Part shown: positions 53,011 through 63,445 of the stretch, piece after piece
Layout of the letters: each line of letters opens with the position of its first letter
How positions within the stretch are numbered: position 1 is the first letter of the stretch
Assembly (NCBI RefSeq): GCF_023074075.1
Contig: NZ_JADPKT010000020.1
Coordinates: 124,001-188,000 of the forward strand
Length of the DNA stretch: 64,000 nt
Direction of reading: 5' to 3'
Source: Bradyrhizobium sp. 138
GTDB lineage: Bacteria; Pseudomonadota; Alphaproteobacteria; Rhizobiales; Xanthobacteraceae
Translations under genes and position numbers: made by a program
The notes under the pieces: model-generated
Told to the model about the DNA's origin: nothing
Database searches by the model: none
The model's input: the letters and a program-made list of their open reading frames with translations, nothing else

Positions 53011-53436
53011 ATGAAACGCTATCTGGTGTTTGCGCTGATTGGCCCGTTCCTCGGCGGGTTCCTGCTGCTGCTGACGACGACCTATCAGTCCGGCTATTGG
53101 GCCCAGACCAGTCTCGGCGAGGTCGGCAAGCTGTTCGCCGTGTTCTTCAAGACCCTGCAATACAGCTACCTGTTCGGATTCCTGCCCGCGCTGATGATCG
53201 GCGCGGTCGACGACATCCTGGTCCATATCAAGCGGGTCGGCCCGGGCTTGCGGATGCTGTTGGTCGGCCTGTTCGCCTTCGTGCTGGCCTCATTCACCTA
53301 CAGCTCGCGCGGGCCGGATTCGGGCGCGGTGCAGTTCATCCTGTACGGCCTCGTCGGGTTCGTGCCGGCGGTGATTTCGTCCTGGCTCGTGCAGAGATAT
53401 GTCAAGGAGCCGCAGGCGGCGACGGCACCGACCTGA
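53011..53436 (+). CDS. Small membrane protein of unknown function
   Basis: This is a 141-residue membrane protein with four hydrophobic segments, among them YLVFALIGPFLGGFLLLLTT, LQYSYLFGFLPALMIGAVDD and GLRMLLVGLFAFVLASFTYS. It ends with a short charged tail. GAGGG lies before the ATG at 53011. I know it only as a conserved type in related bacteria. It is followed by a DUF4112 gene on the same strand 61 bases on. Confidence 0.8.
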   Translation: MKRYLVFALIGPFLGGFLLLLTTTYQSGYWAQTSLGEVGKLFAVFFKTLQYSYLFGFLPALMIGAVDDILVHIKRVGPGLRMLLVGLFAFVLASFTYSSRGPDSGAVQFILYGLVGFVPAVISSWLVQRYVKEPQAATAPT

Positions 53437-53497
53437 GCGCGCGACTTTAGAGCGCGGCGCAGCAACCTTTCGCCGCGGCGGCGCGTTCTTGAAGGCC

Positions 53498-54037
53498 ATG
53501 TCCATGTCCGACGATGATATCGTTGCTCCGCGCCGATCCCGTTCGGGCAGCGGCTCGCATGCGACCTCAGGCAAGGCGGCGCGCGGGCCGATCATCGACC
53601 AGGAGGGCCATGAGATCCGTCCCGAAACGCTGGAGCAGGGATTTCGCGAGTTTCGCTTCGATTTCGGGCAAGGCAATCCGTTCGGCAATCTGACGCGCGA
53701 GCAGCGGATCGCGCGGCTCGGGGCGATCGCAAAGCTGCTCGACGTCGCCTTCGTCCTGCCCGGCACCAACATCCGCTACGGCATCGACGGGCTGATCGGC
53801 CTGATCCCCGTCGTCGGCGACATCATCACGACGGCGATCTCGCTGTGGCTGGTGCGCGAGGCCCGCGCCCTGGGTGCGCCCTGGTACATTACCGCGCGCA
53901 TGCTGGGCAATGTCGCGCTCGACGGCGTGGTCGGCATCGTCCCCTTCGCGGGCGACGCTTTCGACGTCATGTTCCGCGCCAACATGCGCAACGTGCGGCT
54001 ACTGCAGCGCTGGCTGGAGAAGCAGCCGCGGATGTAA
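53498..54037 (+). CDS. DUF4112 membrane protein
   Basis: This is a 179-residue protein with the DUF4112 core: RIARLGAIAKLLDVAFVLPGTNIRYGIDGLIGLIPVVGDIITTAIS in two pieces, then a second helix YITARMLGNVALDGVVGIVPFAGDAFDVMFRAN. The PVVGD and PFAGD turns are the family signature. The N-terminal about 60 residues are basic and disordered. GAAGG precedes the ATG at 53498; 53504 is also possible. Function is unknown. Confidence 0.85.
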   Translation: MSMSDDDIVAPRRSRSGSGSHATSGKAARGPIIDQEGHEIRPETLEQGFREFRFDFGQGNPFGNLTREQRIARLGAIAKLLDVAFVLPGTNIRYGIDGLIGLIPVVGDIITTAISLWLVREARALGAPWYITARMLGNVALDGVVGIVPFAGDAFDVMFRANMRNVRLLQRWLEKQPRM

Positions 54038-54164
54038 GGCGAGCTTTTCCTTCGCGTCTCCCTGCAAGCGGGGCGAGGGAGAAGGCAGAGCCCCCAAACG
54101 CAAAAAGCGCGCCGACCTTTCGGCCGTCGCGCTCTCTGCGCACATCGTAAGGCTCAGCGAAAAC

Positions 54165-54458
54165 TTACGCCGCGTCGGCGTCGGTCTCGGCCGTCTGCGC
54201 CGGCTTCGGGCGACGGGGCAGCGGGAAGGCTTCGCTCTCATAGAGCGAGCGGATGCCGTTCTGATCGAAGCGCGCTTCCTCGACCTGGAGATAGGCGCCG
54301 TTCAGCGAATCCGTCGGCAACTGCTCCATCGCGAACTGCACGGCCTCGGCCGCAGTCCCGAACCGGCGATAGGTGAAGCCCGCACGCTTCTTCTTGCGGA
54401 TCGCGGCGGGGAAGAGTTCGGCGGAGGTGTTGAAGTTGAACGGACGCAGTGGACGCAT
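54165..54458 (-). CDS. Small conserved hypothetical protein
   Basis: This is a 97-residue cytoplasmic protein: [49 protein letters not shown] over two halves, then [24 protein letters not shown]. It looks like a compact alpha-beta domain. The ATG at 54458 has GAGG upstream. No function can be offered. Confidence 0.75.
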   Translation of the reverse strand: MRPLRPFNFNTSAELFPAAIRKKKRAGFTYRRFGTAAEAVQFAMEQLPTDSLNGAYLQVEEARFDQNGIRSLYESEAFPLPRRPKPAQTAETDADAA

Positions 54459-54663
54459 GGTCAAAGACCTCGTGATCTTCTCTGGGGCTTTAAGCGCGTG
54501 GGGTTTGGGAGGGCAGGGGCCGCAATCGAGCGGGCCCGCCGCACATGTCATTTTCGTCCACTAATATAGGCCGTTTTGACAAAAATGCGACCCCTGCGAT
54601 GGGAGATGATGAATCCGTGCATGGCAGCCCCGCAGCGGCGATAAACCTAGCAATTTCAATTAA

Positions 54664-54837
54664 TTAGCTGGTTTGCAGTTTGCCAAGGAGCAGCAGGACG
54701 ACCAGCACCACGAGCACGACGCCGCCGATCCCAATGCCGGAATGGCCGAGACCATAGCCATAACCGCCCAAGCGGCCGGACAGGCCGCCGAGCAGGTAAA
54801 CGATCACCAGGATGATCAGGATGGTCCCGAGTGACAT
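54664..54837 (-). CDS. DUF3309-type mini membrane protein
   Basis: This is a 57-residue protein made of two hydrophobic stretches (LGTILIILVIVYLLGGLSG and IGGVVLVVLVVLLLLGKLQ) separated by a Gly/Tyr-rich turn. That pattern fits DUF3309. GGGAGGAAG lies before the ATG at 54837. Function is unknown. Confidence 0.8.
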   Translation of the reverse strand: MSLGTILIILVIVYLLGGLSGRLGGYGYGLGHSGIGIGGVVLVVLVVLLLLGKLQTS

Positions 54838-54902
54838 GGCTTCCTCCCTGGCGGCAGCCCAAATGCGATGATCGGCCGCACCGCCAGGGAAGAAAAGCAC
54901 AT

Positions 54903-54939
54903 CCCGCGCCCGGGTTCCATGAGGGAACCCGAGCGCGGG
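54903..54939 (-). terminator. Terminator-like hairpin behind msrB
   Basis: CCCGCGC pairs with GCGCGGG, and CGGGTTCC with GGAACCCG inside, six bases after the msrB stop. On the minus strand GATGTGCTTTTC follows. Confidence 0.6.
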
Positions 54940-54945
54940 CGGCGA

Positions 54946-55365
<420 letters not shown>

Positions 55366-55395
55366 GGGTCTCCCGTTCTGAAGATGATCTCGCGA

Positions 55396-56112
55396 TCAGT
55401 TGGTGGCCTTGCTGGCACTGACCAGCGTCGGCTTTTCAATGTAGTTATCCGCGAACAGCTTTTTCAGGTTCTCGACCTTCGGCAGGTCGTTATAGGCGAT
55501 GTAAGGCTGGTTCGGGTGCAGCGTCAGATAGTCCTGGTGGTAGGCCTCCGCCGGGTAGAACGCCTCCAGCGCGCCGACCTTGGTCACGATCGGCTTGTTG
55601 AAGACTTTCGCGCCGTTGAGCTGGGCGATGTAGGCCTCCGCCACCTTCTTCTGCTCGTCGGAGCTGGTGAAGATCGCGGAGCGGTATTGCGGGCCGACGT
55701 CAGGGCCCTGGCGGTTGAGCTGGGTCGGGTCGTGCACCACCGAGAAGTAGATCTGGAGGATCTTGCCGTAGGAGATCTTCTTCGGGTCGTACTTGATCTC
55801 GACGACCTCGGCGTGGCCGGTCCGGCCGCTCGAGACCGTCTGGTAGTCGGCGGTCGCCTTGGTGCCGCCGGCATAGCCGGAGACCGCGTTGACGACGCCT
55901 GCGGTGTGCTGGAAGACGCCTTGCACGCCCCAGAAGCAGCCGCCGGCGACCACGGCGGTCTGGATCCCGCTCGCCGGTGCCGCATCCATGGCGGGGGCGG
56001 GGATCACGACCGCATCCTCCGCAGCGCGGGACGGCGCGGCAAAGGCCAGTGCAAAGGTGAGCGAGAGGGCGGTGGTTGCGGCCAGCAGGGAGGCGAGGGC
56101 AGGTCGGCGCAT
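55396..56112 (-). CDS. msrA: Exported methionine-S-sulfoxide reductase
   Basis: MsrA reduces methionine-S-sulfoxide, 238 residues. The catalytic motif is GGCFWGVQGVF with Cys59. Glu and Tyr residues in GHAEVVEIKYDP complete the site. An N-terminal signal peptide (SLLAATTALSLTFALAFAAP) directs it to the periplasm, unlike MsrB. Cys59 is the only cysteine, so the usual resolving cysteines are absent. It must be recycled by another thiol donor. The gene precedes msrB on the minus strand. Confidence 0.93.
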   Translation of the reverse strand: MRRPALASLLAATTALSLTFALAFAAPSRAAEDAVVIPAPAMDAAPASGIQTAVVAGGCFWGVQGVFQHTAGVVNAVSGYAGGTKATADYQTVSSGRTGHAEVVEIKYDPKKISYGKILQIYFSVVHDPTQLNRQGPDVGPQYRSAIFTSSDEQKKVAEAYIAQLNGAKVFNKPIVTKVGALEAFYPAEAYHQDYLTLHPNQPYIAYNDLPKVENLKKLFADNYIEKPTLVSASKATN

Positions 56113-56373
56113 GGCGGATCCTCTTTCGGAAGGTCTGACAGTCTAGGGCGATCGCGGCCGGACGAACAGTTATCCGGCCGCCTTTTCGCATCAACCGAGG
56201 TACGGGCGCGGCCGCCGATTGTTACGGCGGGATGGACACGAGTCTGTGAAATGAGCCGCGCGTGAGAGTCCGGCGGCAGCCGCTTGGCGAGACCGGGAAC
56301 TACGCGCTAGATGAACCGGTGCGATCGATGATCGACTCAAGAAGAATTTGGTGGCTCGAGCAGGCCTGACAAC

Positions 56374-58053
56374 ATGCTGCGCGCGGTTTCACTGATCCTC
56401 ATCCTCCTGGCCGCCGGCGTGTCGAGCGCCGCGGCCGACCCGCAGGCCGACGACCTCACCATCTGCCGCGACCGCCAGGGGGAGATCCAGGCCCGCGCGA
56501 GCGCCTGTGAAAATCTGCTGAAGGCCGACAAGGTCAGTGGCAAGGACAAGGCGATCGCGCTCTCCGTGCGCGGCACGACGCTGCTCAACAAGCGCGACTA
56601 CGACCATGCGATCGAAACCCTGTCCATCGCGCTCGACCTCGATCCGGACTACGTCATCGCCCTCAACCTGCGCGGTCTCGCCTATGAGCGCAAGGGCCAG
56701 GACGACCTCGCCATGGCGGACTACAATCTCGCCCTGCAGAAGCGCCCCGCCTATGGTGTCCCCTACAACAACCGGGGTGTCATTCACGCGCGCCGCGGCG
56801 CGCTGCAAAGCGCCATCGGCGATTTCAGCCTGTCGATCAAATTCACGCCGAAATTCCTGCTCGCCTGGACCAATCGTGCCCGCGCGCGCACGCTGATGAA
56901 GGATTTCGACGGTGCGATCGCCGATTTCGCGGAGGCTGAGAAGATCGACCCGGCCGCGCCGCAGATCGCCGGCAACCGCTGTGTCACTTACGGCATGATG
57001 GGTAGGTTCGATCTGGCCTTTGCCGACTGCAACCGCCTGATCGAGAAACAGCCGAAGAACGTGTTCGCGATCAACAATCGCGCAGATGTCAGCATGATGA
57101 AGGGCGACCTCGACGCTGCCCTGAAGGACTACAACACGGCCATCCAGATCAATCCGAACAATGTTCGCGCCCATTCCGGCCGCGGCCAGATCTATGAGAT
57201 GAGACGCGATCTCGCCCAGGCGCGCGCCGACTATCGTGCGGCGGCCTATTCGCTGACGAAGTTCGACGAGCCTGACGTCGCGCGCGCCCGTGCCACGGCA
57301 CAGCAGCGGCTCGCCGCGCTGATGCCGCAGACGCCGGGGAGCGCCGGCCGCCGCGTCGCGCTGGTGATTGGCAACGGCGCCTACAAGAACGCCCATGCGC
57401 TGCCGAATCCGCCGCGCGATTCGAAGCTGATCGCAGGCGTGCTGCGCGATCTCGGCTTCCAGAGCGTGATGGAGACGAAAGACCTCACCCGCGACACGTT
57501 CTTCCAGACGCTGAAAGCCTTCGCCGAGGAAGCGGAAAAGGCCGATTGGGCGGTGGTCTATTATGCCGGCCACGGGTTCGAGATCGGCGGGGTGAACTAT
57601 CTCGTTCCTGTCGACGCCAGGCTCACCGCCGACAAGGACGCCGAGACCGAGGCCGTCGCGCTGGAGCAGGTGATCGCCGCCGTCGGGGCTGCGCGAAAGG
57701 TGCGTCTCGTGGTGCTGGATGCCTGCCGCGACAATCCGTTCGCGCCGGCGATGCAACGCACGCTGTCGCTGAAGCTGGTCGACAAGGGCTTTTCCAACAT
57801 CGAGCCGGGCGCCGGCTTCATGGTGGTCTACGCCGCCAAGCATGGCGAGACCGCGATGGACGGCGACGGCAGCGCCAACAGCCCGTTCGCCACCGCGCTC
57901 GCCCGCGAGATCAAGCAGCCGCGCATCGAGATCAGGAAACTGTTCGACATCATCCGCGACGACGTCTGGGCCGCGACCAGGCACGGGCAGCAGCCGTTCA
58001 CCTACGGCTCGCCGCCAGGACGTGAGGATTTTTACTTTGTCGCGGGCAAGTAA
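56374..58053 (+). CDS. Secreted TPR and metacaspase-like protein
   Basis: This is a 559-residue exported protein. A signal peptide (LRAVSLILILLAAGVSSAAA) is followed by tetratricopeptide repeats from about residue 60 to 290 (for example YDHAIETLSIALDLDPDYVIALNLRG over one repeat). A caspase-type domain starts near residue 325 with GRRVALVIGNGAYKN. The catalytic His400 is in YYAGHGFEIGG and the Cys451 in LDACRDNPFAP. The order TPR then C14 peptidase is found in a bacterial group related to metacaspases. A protease role in the periplasm is inferred from intact catalytic residues. The ATG at 56374 is used. It shares no operon with its neighbours. Confidence 0.87.
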   Translation: MLRAVSLILILLAAGVSSAAADPQADDLTICRDRQGEIQARASACENLLKADKVSGKDKAIALSVRGTTLLNKRDYDHAIETLSIALDLDPDYVIALNLRGLAYERKGQDDLAMADYNLALQKRPAYGVPYNNRGVIHARRGALQSAIGDFSLSIKFTPKFLLAWTNRARARTLMKDFDGAIADFAEAEKIDPAAPQIAGNRCVTYGMMGRFDLAFADCNRLIEKQPKNVFAINNRADVSMMKGDLDAALKDYNTAIQINPNNVRAHSGRGQIYEMRRDLAQARADYRAAAYSLTKFDEPDVARARATAQQRLAALMPQTPGSAGRRVALVIGNGAYKNAHALPNPPRDSKLIAGVLRDLGFQSVMETKDLTRDTFFQTLKAFAEEAEKADWAVVYYAGHGFEIGGVNYLVPVDARLTADKDAETEAVALEQVIAAVGAARKVRLVVLDACRDNPFAPAMQRTLSLKLVDKGFSNIEPGAGFMVVYAAKHGETAMDGDGSANSPFATALAREIKQPRIEIRKLFDIIRDDVWAATRHGQQPFTYGSPPGREDFYFVAGK

Positions 58054-58084
58054 CTGGACGCGAACACCGCGCCTCAATCGCGGT

Positions 58085-58233
58085 GCCGTAGGGTGGGCAA
58101 AGCGAAGCGTGCCCACGATCTTTTGCTTGTGGAGAGTGCCGTAGGGTGGGCAAAGGCGCAACGCGCCGTGCCCACGATCTCTCTCTATAAGCATAGAGCG
58201 CGTGGGCACGCTTCGCTTTGCCCACCCTACGGC
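58085..58233. repeat. Palindromic repeat, family 4, multiple copies
   Basis: The unit GTAGGGTGGGCAAAG...GTGCCCACGATC occurs twice in direct orientation (58085-58121 and 58138-58180) and once inverted (58200-58233). The same unit as at 43077-43171 is recognised. The cluster lies between convergent genes. Confidence 0.9.
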
Positions 58234-58242
58234 AGCGTAGCT

Positions 58243-59358
58243 CTAAACGACGATGCTCAACCTTTTCGCCGCCCGCGTAATCCCCGTGTACAGCCACCGT
58301 GCCCGGCTGTCCTGAAACGCAAAGCTCTCGTCGAACAGCACGACGTCGTCCCATTGCGAGCCCTGCGACTTGTGCACGGTGAGCACGTAGCCGTAGTCGA
58401 ACTCGTCATAGGGCTTGCGCTGCTCCCAGGCGATCTGCTCGACGCCGCCTTCGAAGCAATCGGCGCGCACCGAGACCTTGGTCACCTTGTGGCCAAAATC
58501 CTCGTCCGGCGACAGCCGCATGCTGAGAATGCGTGACTTCGAGCGCGACGTGTTGCGCGACTTCACCCGCCACAGGCCGCCGTTGAACAAGCCTTTCTTG
58601 CGGTTGTTGCGCAGGCAGACCAGCTTGTCGCCGGCGACCGGAAAGACGTCCTCGATATTCTGGCGCTGGCGCACGCGCATGTTGTAGGCGCGCCTTGTGT
58701 TGTTGCGGCCGACCAGCACCTGGTCGGCGCCCATGACACGGTCAGGGTCGAGCTCCTTGCGCGAGACCACCTCGCTCTCGCCATAGCGGCCGATGTCGAG
58801 CTCGCGTCCCTCGCGGACGTCCATCGACATCCGCACGATCGGATCGTCCTGGGCCTGGCGATGCACCTCGGTCAGCATGGCGTCGGGCTCGACGTTGGTG
58901 AAGAAGCCGCCACCCTGGATCGGCGGCAGCTGCGCGGGATCGCCCAGCACCAGCAGCGGGCAGTTGAACGACATCAGGTCGCGCCCCAGTTCGGCGTCGA
59001 CCATCGAGCATTCGTCGATCACGATCAGCTTTGCCTTCGAGGCCGGCGCGTCGTCCCACAATTCGAAGCTCGGCTGCTCCTCGCCGGATTCGCGGGCGCG
59101 GTAGATCAGCGAGTGGATGGTGGAGGCCTCGTCGCAACCCTTGTTGCGCATGACCAGGGCCGCCTTGCCGGTGAAGGCGGCGAACTTCACCTCGCCGTCG
59201 ACGCCCTCGGCGATGTGCCGCGCCAGCGTCGTCTTGCCGGTGCCGGCAAAGCCGAACAGGCGGAACACCGGCGGCGTGCCGTTGCGGCCGGGTTTTGCTT
59301 TCAGCCAGTCGCCGACGGCCTTGAGGGCGGCATCCTGATGCGGGGTGAAGGTGGCCAT
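58243..59358 (-). CDS. RecD-like superfamily 1 DNA helicase
   Basis: This is a 371-residue ATP-dependent helicase of the RecD/TraA-like type. Walker A is GFAGTGKTTLA and Walker B VIDECSMVD. Motif III reads LLVLGDPAQLPPIQG, and motifs V and VI read VLTVHKSQGSQWDDVVLFDE and RWLYTGITRAAKRLSIV. It lacks the RecD N-terminal domain, so it is a stand-alone helicase. The ATG at 59358 yields the standard ATFTPHQDAALKAV start. It is not obviously tied to the nap genes next to it. Confidence 0.92.
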   Translation of the reverse strand: MATFTPHQDAALKAVGDWLKAKPGRNGTPPVFRLFGFAGTGKTTLARHIAEGVDGEVKFAAFTGKAALVMRNKGCDEASTIHSLIYRARESGEEQPSFELWDDAPASKAKLIVIDECSMVDAELGRDLMSFNCPLLVLGDPAQLPPIQGGGFFTNVEPDAMLTEVHRQAQDDPIVRMSMDVREGRELDIGRYGESEVVSRKELDPDRVMGADQVLVGRNNTRRAYNMRVRQRQNIEDVFPVAGDKLVCLRNNRKKGLFNGGLWRVKSRNTSRSKSRILSMRLSPDEDFGHKVTKVSVRADCFEGGVEQIAWEQRKPYDEFDYGYVLTVHKSQGSQWDDVVLFDESFAFQDSRARWLYTGITRAAKRLSIVV

Positions 59359-59457
59359 GTCTGTCTTGAGAGGTGCGAAACGAGGCGATTCGCTACCTGC
59401 CAAAACTAACCATTCGCCCCGCCGGTTCAAGCGGGGTGAATTCCATTGCTTCCGGTC

Positions 59458-60111
59458 CTACTGCCAGCCCGGAACGCCGCGCATGTCGGGCAGCTGGTGG
59501 GCGATGCCCTTGTGGCAGTCGATACAGGTCTTTTCCTTGGTGAACAGGAAGCGCTGATGCGCGACCGAGGCCCGCGGCGACTGCTTGGTGATGTCCATGG
59601 AATCGGCGCTGTGGCAGTTGCGGCATTCCAGGGAATCGTTGGACTTGAAGCGCGCCCATTCGTGGACGGCGAGCTCGAGCCGGTGGTCCCTAAATTTCTC
59701 GCGCGTGTCGATCGTGCCGAAGATCTTGCCCCAGACTTCCTTGGAGGCCTGCATCTTGCGCGCGATCTTGTCGGTCCAGTTGTGCGGTACGTGGCAGTCG
59801 GGGCAGGTCGCTCGCACGCCGGAGCGGTTGCTGAAGTGGATGGTCGACTTCAGCTCGGCGTAGACGTTGTCCTTCATCTCGTGGCAGCCGGTGCAGAACT
59901 TCTCGGTGTTGGTGATTTCCAGCGCCGTGTTGAAGCCGCCCCAGAAGATCACGCCGGCAACGAATCCGGCCAGCACCAATGTGCCGAGGGCGAACACCGA
60001 ACTCGGCCGGGTCAGCACCCGCCAGAGCTCCAGCACAAAATCCCAGCTTCGCGCGATGACGCCGCGCCTGGTCTTCAGCTCGGCATTGGGCTCCTCAGCG
60101 GTCGTCGTCAT
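59458..60111 (-). CDS. napC: NapC tetrahaem c-type cytochrome
   Basis: NapC is a membrane-anchored quinol dehydrogenase, 217 residues, that hands electrons to the NapAB complex. The N-terminal anchor is [21 protein letters not shown]. Four haem-binding motifs are visible: CTGCH, CPDCH, CRNCH and CIDCH. The ATG at 60111 overlaps the napB stop (ATGA). The gene is last of napEDABC. Frames run open upstream to 60207 without a signal. Confidence 0.95.
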   Translation of the reverse strand: MTTTAEEPNAELKTRRGVIARSWDFVLELWRVLTRPSSVFALGTLVLAGFVAGVIFWGGFNTALEITNTEKFCTGCHEMKDNVYAELKSTIHFSNRSGVRATCPDCHVPHNWTDKIARKMQASKEVWGKIFGTIDTREKFRDHRLELAVHEWARFKSNDSLECRNCHSADSMDITKQSPRASVAHQRFLFTKEKTCIDCHKGIAHQLPDMRGVPGWQ

Positions 60112-60578
60112 CGGCGGCCACCGGGGCTTGAGCGTGACAGCAGTGTGTCGATGTCGGTGAAATCGTTGCTGACGGGCGGATTGGCGGTGTTCTGCGGCAC
60201 GTGGCATTCCGTGCAGAAGAAGCGCCGCGGTGAGACCGAGCCCAGAAACTGACCGTCACGGTCCATGAAATGCGTAACTGAAACCATCGGCGCCTGCGAT
60301 TCCGCGGTGCGCGCCCGCGCATGGCAGGACAGGCACTTGTTGCCGTTGAGATCGATCTGATAGCCGTCGATCGTGTGCGGGATCACCGGCGGCTGCTCCG
60401 GATAGTTGCGCACCTCCTTTTCGGAAGTGTTGCGGTTCGGCAGCATCGGCGGCGCCGGGCCCTCATCGTCGAGCGGGGCAGGGCCGCGCAGGCCCGACGT
60501 CACCGTCTGCGCAGTCAGTGAACTCGCGCCCGCTGCGATCGCGAAGGCGAGCAGAATGGTTGCGGATCGTATCATCAT
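60108..60578 (-). CDS. napB: NapB dihaem cytochrome subunit
   Basis: NapB is the periplasmic electron-transfer subunit of nitrate reductase, 156 residues. A signal peptide ([20 protein letters not shown]) precedes the mature protein. Two haem motifs, CLSCH and CTECH, are seen, with His residues in VIPHTIDGY and VTHFMDRDG as axial ligands. The ATG overlaps the napA stop. Frames upstream are open but lie inside napA. Confidence 0.95.
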   Translation of the reverse strand: MMIRSATILLAFAIAAGASSLTAQTVTSGLRGPAPLDDEGPAPPMLPNRNTSEKEVRNYPEQPPVIPHTIDGYQIDLNGNKCLSCHARARTAESQAPMVSVTHFMDRDGQFLGSVSPRRFFCTECHVPQNTANPPVSNDFTDIDTLLSRSSPGGRR

Positions 60579-63088
60579 GACAGGTTCACCCGCTCGATGC
60601 GCACGGCGCATTTCTTGAAGTCGGTCTGCAGCGAGATCGGATCGGTGGCGTCCAGCGTCACCTTGTTGATCAGCTTGGATTCGTCGAACCACGGCACGAA
60701 GACGAGGCCACGCAGCGGCCGGTCGCGGCCGCGCGTCTCGACGCGCGCACGGACGAAGCCGCGGCGGGAGACCACCTTCACCTCGTCGCCCCGGCGGAGG
60801 TTGGCCTCCTGCGCATCGTCCGGATGCATGAAGCAGACGGCTTCGGGGAAGGCCTTGTAGAGCTCGGGCACGCGGCGCGTCATGGTGCCGGAGTGCCAGT
60901 GCTCCAGCACGCGGCCGGTCGAGAGCCAGAACGGATAATCCTTGTCGGGTGATTCCGCCGGCGGCTCATAGGGCAGCGCGAAGATGCGGGCCTTGCCGTC
61001 CGGATGGCCGTAGAACTGCACGTCGGTGCCCTGCTTGACGTAGGGGTCGCTGCCTTCGCGAAAACGCCACTTCGTCTCCCGGCCGTTGACCACCGGCCAG
61101 CGCAGGCCGCGCTCGCGGGGATAAGTGTCGAACGGTGCGAGGTCGTGGCCATGGCCGCGCCCGAACTGGGCATATTCCTCGAACAGGCCCTTGTGGACGT
61201 AGAAGCCGAACGCCTTGGACTCGTCGTTGGCATAGCCCGGCTCGATATCGGAGACCGGAAACTTGTCGACCTGGCCGTTCCTGTAGAGCACGTCGAACAG
61301 CGTCTTGCCGCGAACGTCCGGCTTCTTGGCGATCAGCTCCTCGGGCCAGACCTCCTCGATCTTGAAGCGTTTGGAGAACTCCATGAGTTGCCAGAGATCG
61401 GATTTCGATTCGCCGGGCGCAGAGACGAGCTGGTGCCAGAACTGGGTGCGGCGCTCGGCGTTGCCGTAGGCGCCTTCCTTTTCCACCCACATCGCGGTCG
61501 GCAGGATCAGGTCGGAGGCAAGCGCGGTGACCGACGGATAGGCATCGGAGACCACGATGAAATTGTCGTGGTTGCGGAAGCCGGGATAGGTCTCTTCGTT
61601 GATGTTGGGACCGGCCTGGAGGTTGTTGTTGACCTGCACCCAGTAGGCGTTGATCAGGCCGTCCTTCAGCATCCGGCTTTGCAGCACGGCGTGTGCGCCG
61701 TTCTTATCGGGAATGGTGCCTTCGGGAAGCTGCCAGATGTGCTCGGCATGGTCGCGATGCGCCTTGTTGGTCACGACCATGTCTGCGGGCAGGCGGTGCG
61801 AGAAAGTGCCGACCTCGCGCGCGGTGCCGCAGGCCGAGGGCTGGCCGGTCAGCGAGAACGGGCTGTTGCCGGGCGAGGAGATCTTCCCGGTCAGAAGATG
61901 GATGTTGTAGACGAGGTTGTTGCACCAGACGCCGCGGGTGTGCTGGTTGAAACCCATGGTCCAGAACGAAACCACCTTGGTTTTTGGATCGGCATAGAGC
62001 TCGGCCAGCGCCTCCAGCCGGTTGAGCGGCACGCCCGACATTTCGGCGGCCTTCTCCAGCGTGTATTCCGAGACGAACTTGGCGAACTCGTCATAGCTCA
62101 TGTCCGTGGCGTCGTTGGGCTTCGCCGCGCCCGTCGCCTTCTTCTGCAGCGGATGCTCGGGCCGCAGGCCATAACCGATGTCGGTCTGGCCGCGTTTGAA
62201 CACGGTATGCTTGGCGACGAAGTCCTTGTTGACCCGGCCGGTCCTGATGATGTGGTTGGCGATGGCGTTGAGGATGTAGAGGTCGGTCTGCGGCTTGAAC
62301 ACCATGCCGATGTCGGCGAGGTCGAACGAGCGGTGCTCGAAGGTCGAGAGCACGGCGACCCGGACATGCGGCGCAGACAGACGGCGGTCGGCCAGGCGCG
62401 TCCATAGGATCGGATGCATCTCAGCCATGTTGGAGCCCCACAGCACGAACGCGTCGGTGGCCTCGATGTCGTCATAGCAGCCGGGCGGCTCGTCGATCCC
62501 GAAGGTCCGCATCATGCCGGCCACGGCCGAGGCCATGCAGTGCCGTGCATTGGGGTCGATGTTGTTGGTGCGGAAGCCGGCCTTGAACAGCTTCGAGGCG
62601 GCATAGCCTTCCCAGATCGTCCACTGGCCGGAGCCGAACATGGCGACGCCGTTGGGCCCACGCTTCTTGATCGCCTCCTTCCACTTCAGCTCCATGATGT
62701 CGAAGGCTTCGGTCCAGGATACAGGCGTGAACTCGCCGTTCTTGTCGTATTTGCCGTTCGCCTTGCGTAGCATCGGCTGGGTCAGGCGGGCGTGGCCGTA
62801 CATGATCTTCGAGAGGAAGTAGCCCTTGACGCAGTTGAGGCCGCGATTGACCTCGGCCTTGATGTCGCCGTGGGTGGCGACGACGCGATTGTCCTTGGTC
62901 GCGACCATCACCGAGCAGCCGGTGCCGCAGAAGCGGCAGGCGGCCTTGGCCCACTTCATTTCGCTGTTGTTGCGCTCGGTGACGAGATTGGCGGCGAGCG
63001 CCGGAGCCGGCATGCCAGCGGCGGCGGCCGCGATTGCGGCGGCCTCGAGCTTGAGCATCTGGCGGCGGTCGAGCTTGGGCGATGTCAT
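60575..63088 (-). CDS. napA: Periplasmic nitrate reductase catalytic subunit
   Basis: NapA is the molybdenum (bis-MGD) enzyme that reduces nitrate to nitrite in the periplasm, 837 residues. A Tat signal ([19 protein letters not shown]) precedes it. The [4Fe-4S] ligands are in [10 protein letters not shown] and [11 protein letters not shown]. The Mo-ligating Cys is in [12 protein letters not shown]. The start at 63088 is the typical TSPKLDRRQ. It follows napD by 16 bases. Family-typical motifs run through to the C-terminus. Confidence 0.97.
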   Translation of the reverse strand: MTSPKLDRRQMLKLEAAAIAAAAAGMPAPALAANLVTERNNSEMKWAKAACRFCGTGCSVMVATKDNRVVATHGDIKAEVNRGLNCVKGYFLSKIMYGHARLTQPMLRKANGKYDKNGEFTPVSWTEAFDIMELKWKEAIKKRGPNGVAMFGSGQWTIWEGYAASKLFKAGFRTNNIDPNARHCMASAVAGMMRTFGIDEPPGCYDDIEATDAFVLWGSNMAEMHPILWTRLADRRLSAPHVRVAVLSTFEHRSFDLADIGMVFKPQTDLYILNAIANHIIRTGRVNKDFVAKHTVFKRGQTDIGYGLRPEHPLQKKATGAAKPNDATDMSYDEFAKFVSEYTLEKAAEMSGVPLNRLEALAELYADPKTKVVSFWTMGFNQHTRGVWCNNLVYNIHLLTGKISSPGNSPFSLTGQPSACGTAREVGTFSHRLPADMVVTNKAHRDHAEHIWQLPEGTIPDKNGAHAVLQSRMLKDGLINAYWVQVNNNLQAGPNINEETYPGFRNHDNFIVVSDAYPSVTALASDLILPTAMWVEKEGAYGNAERRTQFWHQLVSAPGESKSDLWQLMEFSKRFKIEEVWPEELIAKKPDVRGKTLFDVLYRNGQVDKFPVSDIEPGYANDESKAFGFYVHKGLFEEYAQFGRGHGHDLAPFDTYPRERGLRWPVVNGRETKWRFREGSDPYVKQGTDVQFYGHPDGKARIFALPYEPPAESPDKDYPFWLSTGRVLEHWHSGTMTRRVPELYKAFPEAVCFMHPDDAQEANLRRGDEVKVVSRRGFVRARVETRGRDRPLRGLVFVPWFDESKLINKVTLDATDPISLQTDFKKCAVRIERVNLS

Positions 63089-63104
63089 GATGGCTCTTCC
63101 TGAC

Positions 63105-63419
63105 TCAGGCGGTTTCGATGGCGTGGAAGACCAGTGCTGCGGAATAGACGTGTTGCAGCGACTGGATGGTGTTGAGCAGGGTGCCGAGGCTGCCGGCATC
63201 GGGCGCTTCGGTCACCACGACGAGCTTGCCGCGCGGATCGCAGCCGTGAATCTCGCAGCCGGGCAGCGCGGTGATCTCGGCTTCGAGCTCGGCGAGACGC
63301 TCGGGACGCGCCTGCACGATGATGCTGGCGATCTCGGCGCCGGGCGGCGCGATGATGCGATCGGCGCTGAGCACCCGGCCGGTAATCAAGGCGCGGCGAT
63401 TGAGTGTGGCGTGAGCCAT
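63105..63419 (-). CDS. napD: NapD maturation protein
   Basis: NapD is a cytoplasmic chaperone that binds the NapA Tat signal, 104 residues. The ferredoxin-like fold is seen in [30 protein letters not shown], split over strand and helix, then [25 protein letters not shown]. The ATG at 63419 gives [15 protein letters not shown]; a TTG further upstream overlaps napE. It is the second gene of the operon. Confidence 0.93.
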   Translation of the reverse strand: MAHATLNRRALITGRVLSADRIIAPPGAEIASIIVQARPERLAELEAEITALPGCEIHGCDPRGKLVVVTEAPDAGSLGTLLNTIQSLQHVYSAALVFHAIETA

Positions 63420-63445
63420 GATGCCTGTCTTTCGCTGGTAAGGAA

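Noticed and set aside
58085..58233. Possible CRISPR array
   Set aside because: The direct units are long, only two direct copies and one inverted copy are present, spacers are not of uniform length and no cas gene is near. This is a palindromic repeat cluster.
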